From positions 1,860,001 to 1,924,000 of the forward strand of contig JAILXR010000001.1 of assembly GCA_050789445.1 (NCBI GenBank): DNA of 64,000 bases, read 5' to 3'. Shown here piece after piece: positions 9,133 through 18,317 of the stretch (positions are counted from its first letter, which is position 1; each line of letters begins with the position of its first letter). The translations under genes and the position numbers were made by a program. This DNA comes from JAWSVE01 sp050789445 (GTDB lineage Bacteria; Pseudomonadota; Gammaproteobacteria; Pseudomonadales; Cellvibrionaceae). The notes beneath the pieces are model-generated. The model was not told the DNA's origin. It made no database searches and was given only the letters and a program-made list of their open reading frames with translations.

Positions 9133-9179
9133 CCGCATTATCTTGTGTAACGCTCTACTGCGAGCCCTATATATAGGGG
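9133..9179 (+). promoter_or_regulatory. Tandem NrdR boxes of the nrdA promoter
   Basis: Two 16-bp sites, 9133-9148 (CCGCATTATCTTGTGT) and 9164-9179 (GCCCTATATATAGGGG), each match the NrdR consensus ACACWATATATWGTGT at about 12 of 16 positions. They are separated by 15 bp, the helical phasing known for cooperative NrdR binding. The TATATA inside the second box could be the promoter -10, so binding would block RNA polymerase. NrdR represses ribonucleotide reductase genes when dATP is high. No nrdR gene is in the window. Confidence 0.75.
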
Positions 9180-9180
9180 T

Positions 9181-9665
9181 AGTGATAGCCTAGGGAAACG
9201 CCAAATTGGCGACAAAAAAGTGCACAAATACAGACTTCGCACGCTAATAAAGCGCTTTAAATTAATGTAAATCACATTAAAGCTAGTGCTTACCAACCCC
9301 AGAGCCATCCCGATAGTGAGCCCAGAACATGCGAACTGATTTAATAGATAAAAGTGCTCTTTAGAGATGTAAAAACAAAACAATAAAAAAATCTCTGGCG
9401 ATGCAAATTAAAAACACAAATACATATTTATACCAAGCTAAGTGGCTACCCTCTATATTTTAGAGCCTCATGCAAGCTTGATTATTTTTAAAACATCTAA
9501 CTCATGTATAAACACGAAGTTAAACCAAAACAAGAAATACAAATTAAGATTTTTATTTAATAGATAGAACGTAGTCAGTCACAACATTCAAAAGAATCGC
9601 CAAAAACTTACAAGAAAAACTAACAACACGTACCAACCGCTGAGCCAGACCACCCGGAGACATAA
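9181..9665 (+). other. Long nrdA leader with two palindromes
   Basis: About 485 bp separate the NrdR boxes from the nrdA start, unusually long if the promoter sits at the boxes. The leader holds CGCCAAATTGGCG (9199-9211) and a 7-5-7 palindrome TTAATGT/ACATTAA (9262-9280). No coding frame was found. No AdoCbl riboswitch B12-box was seen. A second promoter nearer the gene is possible, since the DNA at 9400-9560 is very AT-rich. Confidence 0.4.
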
Positions 9666-12557
9666 ATGCACACAGAGCATGCAGAAGCTGAAGTAAAAGT
9701 AACCCCAACCGCACCCGAAACAACAAACAGTGCCAATAGCTCAACGATATCTGCTACAGCACCAGGGCAGATTCGAATCATTAAAAGAAATGGAACTGTT
9801 GCTCCTTATGACCACAGTAAAATTGCCATTGCTGTGACAAAGGCATTTTTAGCCGTAGAGGGTGGAACTGCTGCTGCATCTAGTCGAATTCACGAAACGG
9901 TTGAAGAAATCACCAATCAAATAACGAATACATTTAAAAGACGCATGCCCTCTGGCGGCACTATTCACATTGAAGAAATTCAAGACCAAGTTGAATTGGC
10001 GCTCATGCGCTCTGGCGAACATAAAGTCGCTCGTGACTATGTTCTTTATCGTGAGTCTCGTGCTCGTTTACGAGCAGAGAAAAATAGCGCTCAAACAGCC
10101 ATTCTTGATCATCCATCAATCCAAGTCGTGATGGAGAATGGAACTACTCAACCTCTAGATATGAACCGCCTTCAAATCATTATTAATGAAGCTTGTGCGG
10201 ACTTAAAAGATGTTGATCCTCAAGCAATCATGGGCGAAGCACTTCGTAATCTATACGATGGTGTATCAATTGATGACGTGAACACATCACTCGTCATCAC
10301 AGCTCGAACACTTGTTGAAAAAGAACCTAATTATTCTTACGCGACAGCGCGATTATTGCTCGACAAATTAAGAGCAGAAGCACTGAGCTTTTTAGGGATT
10401 GCAGATTCAGCCACTCAGCAAGATATGAACACCTTATATGCTAAAGCATTACCAGCCTATATCAGACGTGGCGTGCAATTGGAATTGCTCGCTCCAGATC
10501 TACTTAATTATGATTTAGATAAACTAGGTAGCGCGTTAGACGCCTCTCGCGACCTACAGTTTACTTACCTCGGCCTACAAACTTTATACGATCGCTATTT
10601 CATTCACAGCGACAATATACGCATTGAATTACCTCAGGTATTTTTCATGCGCGTTGCTATGGGCCTTGCTGCCGAAGAGAAAAACAAAGAAGAAAAAGCG
10701 ATTGAGTTTTATAAGCTACTGTCTTCTTTTGATTACATCAGCTCAACACCAACATTGTTTAATGCCGGTACATTACGTCCCCAGTTATCTTCTTGCTACT
10801 TAACGACCGTTCCTGATGATCTTCATGGCATCTATGGCGCAATTCAAGACAACGCCATGCTATCAAAATGGGCTGGTGGTTTAGGCAATGATTGGACCCC
10901 TGTTCGAGGACTTGGTGCATATATCAAAGGCACTAATGGCAAATCTCAAGGTGTCGTTCCATTCTTGAAGGTTGCTAACGATACCGCTGTTGCCGTAAAC
11001 CAAGGCGGTAAACGTAAAGGAGCTGTCTGCGCCTATCTAGAAACTTGGCACATGGATATCGAAGAATTTTTAGAGCTTCGCAAAAATACAGGTGATGATC
11101 GACGACGAACTCACGATATGAATACTGCGAACTGGGTTCCTGATTTATTCATGAAACGCGTCTTTGAAGAAAAAGATTGGACATTGTTTTCACCGAATGA
11201 TGTTCCTGACCTTCACGACCTATACGGCACCGAGTTCGAAACGCGTTACGAAGAATACGAACGACTTGCAGCCGAAGGAAAAATAAAACCGTTCAAAAAA
11301 GTGAAAGCGTTAGAACTTTGGCGAAAAATGCTCGGCATGCTATTTGAAACAGGTCATCCTTGGATCACCTTTAAAGACAGCTGTAATCTTCGCAGCCCAC
11401 AACAACATGTTGGCGTCGTACACTCGTCAAACTTGTGTACCGAAATTACGCTTAACACTAAAGCAAACGAAGAAATTGCTGTCTGCAACCTCGGCTCTGT
11501 CAATCTCGCTCAGCACATTGAAGACGGCGTACTGAACCAAGAAAAACTAAAGAAAACCGTCAACACTGCAATTCGAATGCTCGACAACGTTATCGACATT
11601 AATTACTACTCCGTGCCATCAGCTCGAACGTCTAATTTGCGCCATCGCCCAATCGGCCTAGGTTTAATGGGTTTCCAAGATGCGTTATACAAAAAACGTC
11701 TTGCTTACGGTTCAACTGAAGCAGTAACTTTTGCTGATGAATCGATGGAAGCAATTAGTTACTACGCGATTAAAGCATCCAGTGACTTGGCGATTGAGCG
11801 CGGAAGCTATTCTACATTTGAAGGCTCACTATGGAGCAAAGGCATGCTGCCAATTGACTCTTTAGAACTCCTAATAAAAAGCCGTGGCGAGAAATTCATC
11901 AAAGTTGATCGAAGCCAAACGCTAGATTGGGACAGTTTGCGCACACAAGTAAAAACCCAAGGCATGCGTAACTCAAACGTCATGGCAATTGCACCAACAG
12001 CCACGATTGCAAACATTGCCGGTGTTTCTCAATCGATTGAACCAACCTATCAAAACCTTTATGTGAAATCGAACCTTTCTGGCGAGTTCACTGTAGTCAA
12101 TCCGTACCTCGTTCACGATTTAAAAGATCGCGGATTATGGGATAGCGTTATGACTAACGACTTAAAGTATTACGAAGGTTCGGTACAAAAAATCGATCGC
12201 ATCCCTGATGATCTAAAAGCACTTTATGCAACGGCGTTCGAAGTTGAACCACGCTGGATTGTTGACGCTGCCAGTCGCCGCCAAAAATGGATTGACCAAG
12301 CACAAAGCTTGAATCTTTATATAGCTGGTGCAAATGGTAAGAAGCTTGATATCACTTACCGTATGGCTTGGTACAGCGGTTTAAAAACAACGTATTACTT
12401 GCGTGCGCTAGCGGCAACTTCAACAGAGAAATCAACAGTTGAATCAAGCTCATTGAATGCCGTGTCTTCATCAGCTCCTGAACCGATGAGTGCAGGACCA
12501 GCAGCAGTGCCTCAAGCCTGCTCTCTCGATGATCCTGATTGCGAAGCGTGCCAATAG
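9666..12557 (+). CDS. nrdA: Class Ia ribonucleoside-diphosphate reductase, alpha subunit, two ATP-cones
   Basis: The 963-residue catalytic subunit reduces ribonucleoside diphosphates to deoxy forms together with NrdB. Two ATP-cone domains lie at the N-terminus (about 33-140, starting RIIKRNGTVAPYD, and 148-240, starting QVVMENGTTQPLD). They give dATP feedback control, as in Pseudomonas-type NrdA. Catalytic features are intact: Cys377 and Cys607 for substrate reduction, and N589-x-C591-x-E593 at the radical site. The tail CSLDDPDCEACQ carries the redox cysteines. The start follows CCCGGAGAC. The partner nrdB is 7 kb downstream because a mobile element lies between them. Confidence 0.96.
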   Translation: MHTEHAEAEVKVTPTAPETTNSANSSTISATAPGQIRIIKRNGTVAPYDHSKIAIAVTKAFLAVEGGTAAASSRIHETVEEITNQITNTFKRRMPSGGTIHIEEIQDQVELALMRSGEHKVARDYVLYRESRARLRAEKNSAQTAILDHPSIQVVMENGTTQPLDMNRLQIIINEACADLKDVDPQAIMGEALRNLYDGVSIDDVNTSLVITARTLVEKEPNYSYATARLLLDKLRAEALSFLGIADSATQQDMNTLYAKALPAYIRRGVQLELLAPDLLNYDLDKLGSALDASRDLQFTYLGLQTLYDRYFIHSDNIRIELPQVFFMRVAMGLAAEEKNKEEKAIEFYKLLSSFDYISSTPTLFNAGTLRPQLSSCYLTTVPDDLHGIYGAIQDNAMLSKWAGGLGNDWTPVRGLGAYIKGTNGKSQGVVPFLKVANDTAVAVNQGGKRKGAVCAYLETWHMDIEEFLELRKNTGDDRRRTHDMNTANWVPDLFMKRVFEEKDWTLFSPNDVPDLHDLYGTEFETRYEEYERLAAEGKIKPFKKVKALELWRKMLGMLFETGHPWITFKDSCNLRSPQQHVGVVHSSNLCTEITLNTKANEEIAVCNLGSVNLAQHIEDGVLNQEKLKKTVNTAIRMLDNVIDINYYSVPSARTSNLRHRPIGLGLMGFQDALYKKRLAYGSTEAVTFADESMEAISYYAIKASSDLAIERGSYSTFEGSLWSKGMLPIDSLELLIKSRGEKFIKVDRSQTLDWDSLRTQVKTQGMRNSNVMAIAPTATIANIAGVSQSIEPTYQNLYVKSNLSGEFTVVNPYLVHDLKDRGLWDSVMTNDLKYYEGSVQKIDRIPDDLKALYATAFEVEPRWIVDAASRRQKWIDQAQSLNLYIAGANGKKLDITYRMAWYSGLKTTYYLRALAATSTEKSTVESSSLNAVSSSAPEPMSAGPAAVPQACSLDDPDCEACQ

Positions 12558-12576
12558 GTTCTAATAGTTAATTATT

Positions 12577-12693
12577 GTATACTTTTAGGTGATTTTATCT
12601 AATGAATACAGCAAGTTACAAAGATAGTGATCGTATACATTCAATGGTGTATATTATTGCCTGTATTCTATTGGTTAAAAATGTATACAAATG
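12577..12693. repeat. Left-end GTATAC repeats of the element
   Basis: Three copies of the palindrome GTATAC at 12577, 12633 and 12683, plus a related GTGTATAT at 12647. The first is part of the outer GTATACTTTT. The third, GTATACAAATG (12683-12693), recurs at the right end (19332-19342). The third runs into the start codon of the first recombinase gene, so recombinase binding could also control expression. Confidence 0.65.
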
Positions 12694-13941
12694 GGCTTTA
12701 AAGTTAAGACCTTTACAGATAGTACAGGTGGCCAGATGAGTGTGCTTGTTGATAACAATAACATGCCGCTCTTCTGGCCCAATGTCTTTGTGACAATGGA
12801 ATATCGCAATAACTCAGTGAAAACAATTGAATCTGTTCTTAGAGCCTTAGGTATGTTTGAGCTGTGGGGAAAGTCTAAAAACTTAGCTGCCACAGACAAA
12901 TTATCTGATACAGGCTTTTTGTCTGCAAATGAATCTGAGGATTTGGCTCGCTTTTTACGGTTAACCCGCAAAGCTCAAGATCAAGAATTGGCTATAAACT
13001 CATCTTCTTCTCAGAAGAAAGTTACTCGATTAGAGCGAGTTCGCAAGCCTTTTTCTCAATTGAAAGCTAAAAACCTCTTTGCCGGAAGAGTCGATGCAGC
13101 CAATAGAATACGCTGGGTTGCGAAGTATTTAGAGTTCCATCGTAATCGGAATGTGAGTTCCTTTTCTTCTCACGCAGATAAAACCATCTTTAAAAATAAT
13201 GCTGACATAGCTATTAGTCGGCTACAGAAACTTGTCCCTAGAGGTGGCTCTTTTGCCAACAATGAAAATTTGATTGGTGTGGATGATGAAGTTATTCGCA
13301 TTGTAGATGAGGCTTTGTTGCCATCCAATCAATCTTCTAACAACCCTTTTTCGAGTGTTTTTTTACAAGCCCGTAATCATTTGATTTGGCGTTTTCTTGC
13401 GGAAACTGGAATGCGTCGATCTGAATTAACGCATTTAAAAGTGGAAGACATTGATTATTCCACCCGACGAGTCGCGATCAAAGTGTCTAAGACACTTCCC
13501 AGAACAGTACCCATTTCTTCAGAAACAGCCAATGCCTTCCATAGCTTCGTTATGGAGCACTGGAGTAAGTTGTCAGCCAAACTAACATCACATGGATATT
13601 TATTTATTGCGGAAGATGGTAAACAACTTGAGGAAGGAACAATTAACGCCATTTTTGTTCGCATTCGAGAAAGCATTCCTGGAGTACCGGATTATCTAAC
13701 TCCACACACACTAAGACGATCCTGGAATGATCGTTACGGTGCCAAGATTGATGCTTTACCAGCTGATTTACGTCCCTCAGTTGAAGAAGAGACGCAAATT
13801 AGAAATCGATTAATGGGATGGTCAGATAATTCCAGTATGGGAGCCCGTTACGCCAAAAGACACATTCAAAAAAAAGCAGACCTCATTGCTCAAGAGTTAG
13901 CTGAAGACTTAGGAAGGACTAAGGAGTCATCGGATGACTAA
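12691..13941 (+). CDS. Tyrosine recombinase 1 of the element
   Basis: A 416-residue site-specific recombinase. Catalytic landmarks in the C-terminal half are Arg in ETGMRRSELTHL, the His-x-x-Arg box in TPHTLRRSW, and the candidate nucleophile Tyr in GARYAKRH following a GWS segment. The N-terminal half would be the core-binding domain and is divergent. The ATG at 12691 immediately follows GTATACAA, an end repeat. The gene overlaps the next by 8 bp, which implies translational coupling. It probably cleaves and rejoins element ends together with the two other recombinases. Confidence 0.85.
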   Translation: MGFKVKTFTDSTGGQMSVLVDNNNMPLFWPNVFVTMEYRNNSVKTIESVLRALGMFELWGKSKNLAATDKLSDTGFLSANESEDLARFLRLTRKAQDQELAINSSSSQKKVTRLERVRKPFSQLKAKNLFAGRVDAANRIRWVAKYLEFHRNRNVSSFSSHADKTIFKNNADIAISRLQKLVPRGGSFANNENLIGVDDEVIRIVDEALLPSNQSSNNPFSSVFLQARNHLIWRFLAETGMRRSELTHLKVEDIDYSTRRVAIKVSKTLPRTVPISSETANAFHSFVMEHWSKLSAKLTSHGYLFIAEDGKQLEEGTINAIFVRIRESIPGVPDYLTPHTLRRSWNDRYGAKIDALPADLRPSVEEETQIRNRLMGWSDNSSMGARYAKRHIQKKADLIAQELAEDLGRTKESSDD

Positions 13942-15370
13942 AGTTGTTGATGCTCCATTAGTTCCTGAAACACGTTGTATCCTTTCTTTGGATGGCACTA
14001 GTTACGACATAGTTTTTGGTAAAGATTTTCCTATCTTTATTGAGCATGTTGGTAACGACACTTTTAGATTGGATTGGCTACAAGGTATTAATACTAAACT
14101 CCAGCAGCCACTTTTTAATTGCTTAACTGATTTACTGAGTACACACAGTAAAATTTACGCAAGCACAATGGCCAGAGCTGGTAAATTTGTATCTGAAACC
14201 GCGGACATTTTTAATGATTGTCCTATTGGGTTATCAAGCATCTCATCTTACATAAATTCTAATGCTAACCCTCGCTATTGTAATTATTTGCGCCCGTTAC
14301 TTCGTCGCATGTTGGAGCTTGATCCAACCTTATTCACAAAAGAAACCCAAAGCTTTTTAGGTGAGAGCATAAAGTGGGAACAAACCGATAATGCTTATTT
14401 CCGGTTAATTACGAATTGTCCTGAAAGTGGCGCATTAACTGATCAAGAACTTCATAACCTGCATGGCGCATTGAATCAAAGTTATTCCAAAGGTGAAATT
14501 AGCCAATTGGATTTTACGTTGGTGTGGATGCTCATTGGTACCGGTTTACGTCCCATACAAATTGCTCGCATGCGTCGAAGTGATGTGCAAATTCATGATG
14601 GTCCTGAAGGCAAGGAAGCCATGCTTAATGTGCCTTTAGCAAAAGGTGAAGGCGAAAATACTGGCGAGTATTGGTTAAGACGTGCACCGTCGGTGTTAGC
14701 TGAAGCGCTGATTACTTACTTAAACAACCAAGACGGTGATGCACAAGCACCATTGTTTTTTGAGACGTCAGGTGAAATCACACGCAGTGTTGTAGTGACT
14801 TGCTCCAAACTAAATACCTGGTCAGAACGATTAGGTACGCGCATACCGATTACGCCTTACCGCTTTCGCTACACCATGGCTACACGGGCTTTAGCGCAAG
14901 GTGCCAGTGATTGGGAAGTCGCCCGTTTATTAACCCATCGTTCAACGAGTTGTATTCAATTTTATCGTGCTTCCATGCCTGAATTGTTGCAACCCATTCA
15001 AACAGCCATTGGCAAAGAGATGGCTTACTTTGCCAGAGCATTCCAAGGTCGCTTAATTAATAATTTAAGTGAAGCCACCCGCAAAGACGATGGCGAAGCG
15101 GAAATCATGGACTTCGTGCATTTAACACAAGGGGCCAGTTTAGGTGCGTGTGGTACGCGTGCTGCGTGTTATCAACATGCGCCCATCGCTTGTTTGTCAT
15201 GCGCCTTGTTTGAACCATTCAAAGATGCGCCATGGGAAGAATTACTCAACAGTCTTCAAGACGATGCCACCAAAGAAAACGAAGACCGCATTCGATTGAT
15301 TAACTTCAATGCCATGAGTGCCGTCAATGAAATCATTGCCCAACGCAATGAGGAGTGTGTTGATGGCTGA
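13934..15370 (+). CDS. Tyrosine recombinase 2 of the element (GmtY-like candidate)
   Basis: A 478-residue recombinase. It has Arg in GTGLRPIQIARM. The second box reads PYRFRYTMATR, where the usual His is Tyr. Next come LLTHRST with the third-box His, and Tyr in QFYRAS. A cysteine cluster (CGTRAACYQH with CLSC) follows the catalytic domain and may bind zinc. The gene overlaps both neighbours. In size and position it could correspond to the recombinase GmtY of gamma-mobile-trio elements or to a middle member of a recombinase trio. This is memory-based and untested. Confidence 0.82.
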   Translation: MTKVVDAPLVPETRCILSLDGTSYDIVFGKDFPIFIEHVGNDTFRLDWLQGINTKLQQPLFNCLTDLLSTHSKIYASTMARAGKFVSETADIFNDCPIGLSSISSYINSNANPRYCNYLRPLLRRMLELDPTLFTKETQSFLGESIKWEQTDNAYFRLITNCPESGALTDQELHNLHGALNQSYSKGEISQLDFTLVWMLIGTGLRPIQIARMRRSDVQIHDGPEGKEAMLNVPLAKGEGENTGEYWLRRAPSVLAEALITYLNNQDGDAQAPLFFETSGEITRSVVVTCSKLNTWSERLGTRIPITPYRFRYTMATRALAQGASDWEVARLLTHRSTSCIQFYRASMPELLQPIQTAIGKEMAYFARAFQGRLINNLSEATRKDDGEAEIMDFVHLTQGASLGACGTRAACYQHAPIACLSCALFEPFKDAPWEELLNSLQDDATKENEDRIRLINFNAMSAVNEIIAQRNEECVDG

Positions 15371-17477
15371 CATCATCCGCTTCGTTCCTCGCGCTGAAGT
15401 TGAATCCAAACTCAACCTGGAAGCCTATGTCATCTTTCAACGTGAACATATGCCTGTAGGTTTAGGTAAATGGGACAATGACATCTGGGACACCACAGCC
15501 ATTACTGAAAAGCGTCGTCAAACTAAAAATGGTTCGCGCTTGTATTTTCGATCCTGGCAAGCCACAAAAAGTAATGCATCAACGGATATCGGTGAGGTCA
15601 TGCCTTCACCGTTTAAAGAGTTTGCTAAAGCTTATGTCGCTGAAGTGGCTCGGGAAAAACGCATCACTGAATTGCGACGCGATTTAAAAGTGGTTCAAGC
15701 GTTGAGTGAAGCCACACTCACATTACGCAATGAAGCGTGTGTTACTCGTGTCGATGGTGAAGTGTTATCGTTTGCTGCGCAGTTGTTAGCGGATCGTCAC
15801 GCTTATACCAATCGATGGAGTTATGGTCGCAGTTTAGAACGACTCGCCGATCGCATTAAGCTTGCCGGATTAACTGTTTGGCATGGACCGTGGCGACAAC
15901 CGTTTAAATATCAAGAACCGCCACGCAATGATCGTGTCAGCAAACGAGCAGATGAACGTGTGGCGAATCGATTGCCGGATGTACGAGCGATATTGGCACT
16001 GGCTGATATTTATCATCACTCAACTGATGATCGGGACAAAATACCCGCAACCTTTGCGGCGTTAGCGATGGTTGCACCCGAACGCGCCGGTGAAATTTTA
16101 ACGTTACCCTTGCGTTGCATTACCGCAATGGATCGTGATGGCCAAGAAACACTTGGTTTGCGATGGTCGCCGTTAAAAGGCGGACAACCCAAAACCAATT
16201 GGGCGATTACACACGAATCCGCCGACGTCATTCACACGGCCATTGATTACTTAGAACGCCGTGGTGCCAAAGCACGGGAAGCAGCGCAGTGGTACGCCAA
16301 TCATCCTGATCAACTGTTTTTGCCAACAACCTTTGAACACTTGCGTGGACAACCCATTACCTTGTGGGAAGCATCGCAAATCATCGGTCGTGCAACTGTT
16401 CCGAGAGCGTGTAAAAAACAGATAGTGTTTGGGTTCACGATTGCAGTCGGTCAATTAACTGGCGACAAAATGTCAGAACGCTCACCTGGCAGCGGCGGAC
16501 ACTTTGTTAATCTGTATGCGTTTGAAGAGCTAGAGCAATTTATTTTAAAACGCATACCCAGTACGTTCCCAATAGTCGATAAAGCCAGCACATTGCATTA
16601 TCACAACGCATTGTGGTGTTTACCTGCCAATGTATTACGTCCTGATGGCGACACATTGGAATACGTGCCGGATTTAATCTCGCCGAATCAAATTAATCAT
16701 CAGTTAGGTGCTAACCCCGGTGGCGTCACTGTTTTTACTCGTCACAACAAAGTGAATGACAATGGCCAACCCTGGGAAATTACCACGCATCAGTTCCGAC
16801 ATCTACTCAACACATTGGCACAATCAAAATATTTATCTCAAGAGCTTATTGCGTTTTGGTCGGGTCGCAAACACGTGCCACAAAACGCTTGGTACAACCA
16901 CATACCACAAGAAGCGTTTATCGAAGCGTATTTACGATTAGATGCCGGTGTGCCGGAGATTGGTGTTACCGGTCCACTGGATGGCAAAGTCAATGCGATC
17001 AGTGAAGCTAACGCAATCACTCGCAAAGATGCGATGACCTATGAAATCGGATCCACACATATTACTCGCTATGGTATTTGTCGACACGATTACTCATTAA
17101 CACCCTGCCCTAAAGACAAAGATTGTGTGATGTGTGGTGAGCATTTGTTTGTCAAAGGCGATGAACGTCAAATCAATGAAGCCAAAGAACAAGTGCAATT
17201 ACTGGAAACCGGTATTGCGCGTGCTGAGGCTGCACTGAACGAAGGACGTCTTGGTGCTAAACGTTGGTTGGAACGCAATTACCAACGATTACAGCGCTGG
17301 CAATTAGCGTTGAAATTATTAACGGATCCGTCGATTGAAAACGGCACGCTCATTACCTTGCCAAAACCGGAAGTCTCACAAAGTAAAACAGGCCTTGCTC
17401 ATGCGGTGAAGGATGCAGGCTCAAACAACATCATCAGTAGCGATCATGAATTGCTAGAACTGTCGGGGATGGTGTAA
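15363..17477 (+). CDS. Large tyrosine recombinase 3 of the element (GmtZ/TnpB-like candidate)
   Basis: A 704-residue protein. The ATG at 15363 is chosen over an upstream in-frame ATG at 15318 because GAGGAG lies about 10 bp before it and the 8-bp overlap mirrors the previous gene junction. Catalytic-type motifs are Arg in APERAGEIL, His-x-x-Arg in TTHQFRHLLN, and FWSGRKH followed by Tyr in NAWYNH. A Cys/His-rich region follows (CRHDYSLTPC then CVMC), as in other large integrases, and then a coiled coil. The size resembles Tn554 TnpB or the gamma-mobile-trio integrase GmtZ. It ends overlapping the next gene by 1 bp. Confidence 0.82.
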   Translation: MADIIRFVPRAEVESKLNLEAYVIFQREHMPVGLGKWDNDIWDTTAITEKRRQTKNGSRLYFRSWQATKSNASTDIGEVMPSPFKEFAKAYVAEVAREKRITELRRDLKVVQALSEATLTLRNEACVTRVDGEVLSFAAQLLADRHAYTNRWSYGRSLERLADRIKLAGLTVWHGPWRQPFKYQEPPRNDRVSKRADERVANRLPDVRAILALADIYHHSTDDRDKIPATFAALAMVAPERAGEILTLPLRCITAMDRDGQETLGLRWSPLKGGQPKTNWAITHESADVIHTAIDYLERRGAKAREAAQWYANHPDQLFLPTTFEHLRGQPITLWEASQIIGRATVPRACKKQIVFGFTIAVGQLTGDKMSERSPGSGGHFVNLYAFEELEQFILKRIPSTFPIVDKASTLHYHNALWCLPANVLRPDGDTLEYVPDLISPNQINHQLGANPGGVTVFTRHNKVNDNGQPWEITTHQFRHLLNTLAQSKYLSQELIAFWSGRKHVPQNAWYNHIPQEAFIEAYLRLDAGVPEIGVTGPLDGKVNAISEANAITRKDAMTYEIGSTHITRYGICRHDYSLTPCPKDKDCVMCGEHLFVKGDERQINEAKEQVQLLETGIARAEAALNEGRLGAKRWLERNYQRLQRWQLALKLLTDPSIENGTLITLPKPEVSQSKTGLAHAVKDAGSNNIISSDHELLELSGMV

Positions 17478-17875
17478 TGGCGAAAGGTACCGGCAAACGA
17501 TTAACCGATAGCGACATCGAGAAAGCAGTTGAATTACTTGATGGTTGGTCAGGAAAGTTAACCTGGGATATTTATCTGTCAGTGTTAGAAGCCGACCTAG
17601 GGCATCGTTACACGAAAGCAGCGATGTTAAGGCATGACAGAATTAAATCATCTTGGGACGCCGCTAAAAGCCGCGTGAGGTCGATTGAAGGTGGTCACGG
17701 CTCTGTGGGACTCCGGCAAGCCAATAAACGCATACACGAGCTTAATGGACGCTTAGAGCGTTTAACAAATGAAAATCATCAATTACTTGAGCAGTTTGTT
17801 CGTTGGTCTCACAACGCAGTATTGATGGGAATGAAGCCTGAGGAATTGGATCGCCCACTTCCTTCGGCTAATTAA
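17477..17875 (+). CDS. Small helical accessory protein of the recombinase operon (TnpC/GmtX-like position)
   Basis: A 132-residue, mostly helical, basic protein. A possible helix-turn-helix (about residues 10-60) is followed by a coiled coil with heptad leucines (residues about 85-115, ELNGRLERLTNENHQLL). Its ATG overlaps the stop of recombinase 3, so it is translated from the same operon. In Tn554 the third gene tnpC encodes a small DNA-binding accessory factor of about 125 residues, and the trio elements carry a small third partner too. The position and size suggest the same role, setting recombination direction or orientation. No sequence family is recognised with certainty. Confidence 0.6.
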   Translation: MAKGTGKRLTDSDIEKAVELLDGWSGKLTWDIYLSVLEADLGHRYTKAAMLRHDRIKSSWDAAKSRVRSIEGGHGSVGLRQANKRIHELNGRLERLTNENHQLLEQFVRWSHNAVLMGMKPEELDRPLPSAN

Positions 17876-17892
17876 AATTACAGGAGTTAGTT

Positions 17893-18309
17893 ATGGTTGA
17901 ATTAAAAACTTATAAATTATTTATTAGTCATTCATGGGCATATGGTGATGCTTACGAAAAGCTAGTGAAATTTTTTAATGAACATCCAAACTTTAAGTGG
18001 GTTGATTATTCAGTACCAAAAGATGATCCAATTCATGACGCTGAAGATGACGATGCATTATATGAGGCCATTAAAAATCAAATGCCATTTGTAAACTGCG
18101 TGGTAATGATGGCAGGCGTTTACAGCACTTATTCAGAATGGATTAACAAAGAAATCGAAATAGCCAAAGAAGTTTATTCTAAACCCATAGTCGCAGTCGA
18201 ACCTTGGGCCTCCGAAAAGACATCTAAAATCGTTAAAGACAACGCTGATGAAATCGTTAAATGGCAAAGCGCATCGATCGTAAGCGCGATAAGACGACAT
18301 TCAGTATAG
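17893..18309 (+). CDS. thsB: TIR-like protein of the ThsB (Thoeris) family
   Basis: A 138-residue single domain of the MTH538 TIR-like type used by Thoeris ThsB. It begins KLFISHSWAYGDAY, continues with the family signature DYSVPKDDPIH, and ends with a short beta/alpha stretch. The likely catalytic glutamate is Glu87 in SEWINKEIEIA, at the place of the TIR NADase glutamate. ThsB proteins sense phage infection and convert NAD+ into a cyclic ADP-ribose-type signal. The gene starts after AGGAG, 17 bp downstream of the mobility operon, and ends 8 bp before the caspase-like gene, so the pair is one unit. Confidence 0.85.
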   Translation: MVELKTYKLFISHSWAYGDAYEKLVKFFNEHPNFKWVDYSVPKDDPIHDAEDDDALYEAIKNQMPFVNCVVMMAGVYSTYSEWINKEIEIAKEVYSKPIVAVEPWASEKTSKIVKDNADEIVKWQSASIVSAIRRHSV

Positions 18310-18317
18310 GCAGGGAA

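Noticed and set aside
9085..9180. Replication origin
   Set aside because: One perfect DnaA box only, no cluster and no dnaA/gidA neighbours; the nrd promoter explains it.
15318..15362. Upstream ATG (15318) as start of recombinase 3
   Set aside because: No ribosome-binding site, large overlap with recombinase 2; 15363 has GAGGAG and a small overlap.
18261..18317. Extended N-terminus of the caspase-like protein
   Set aside because: Would overlap the TIR gene by 49 bp; the caspase fold begins at 18318.
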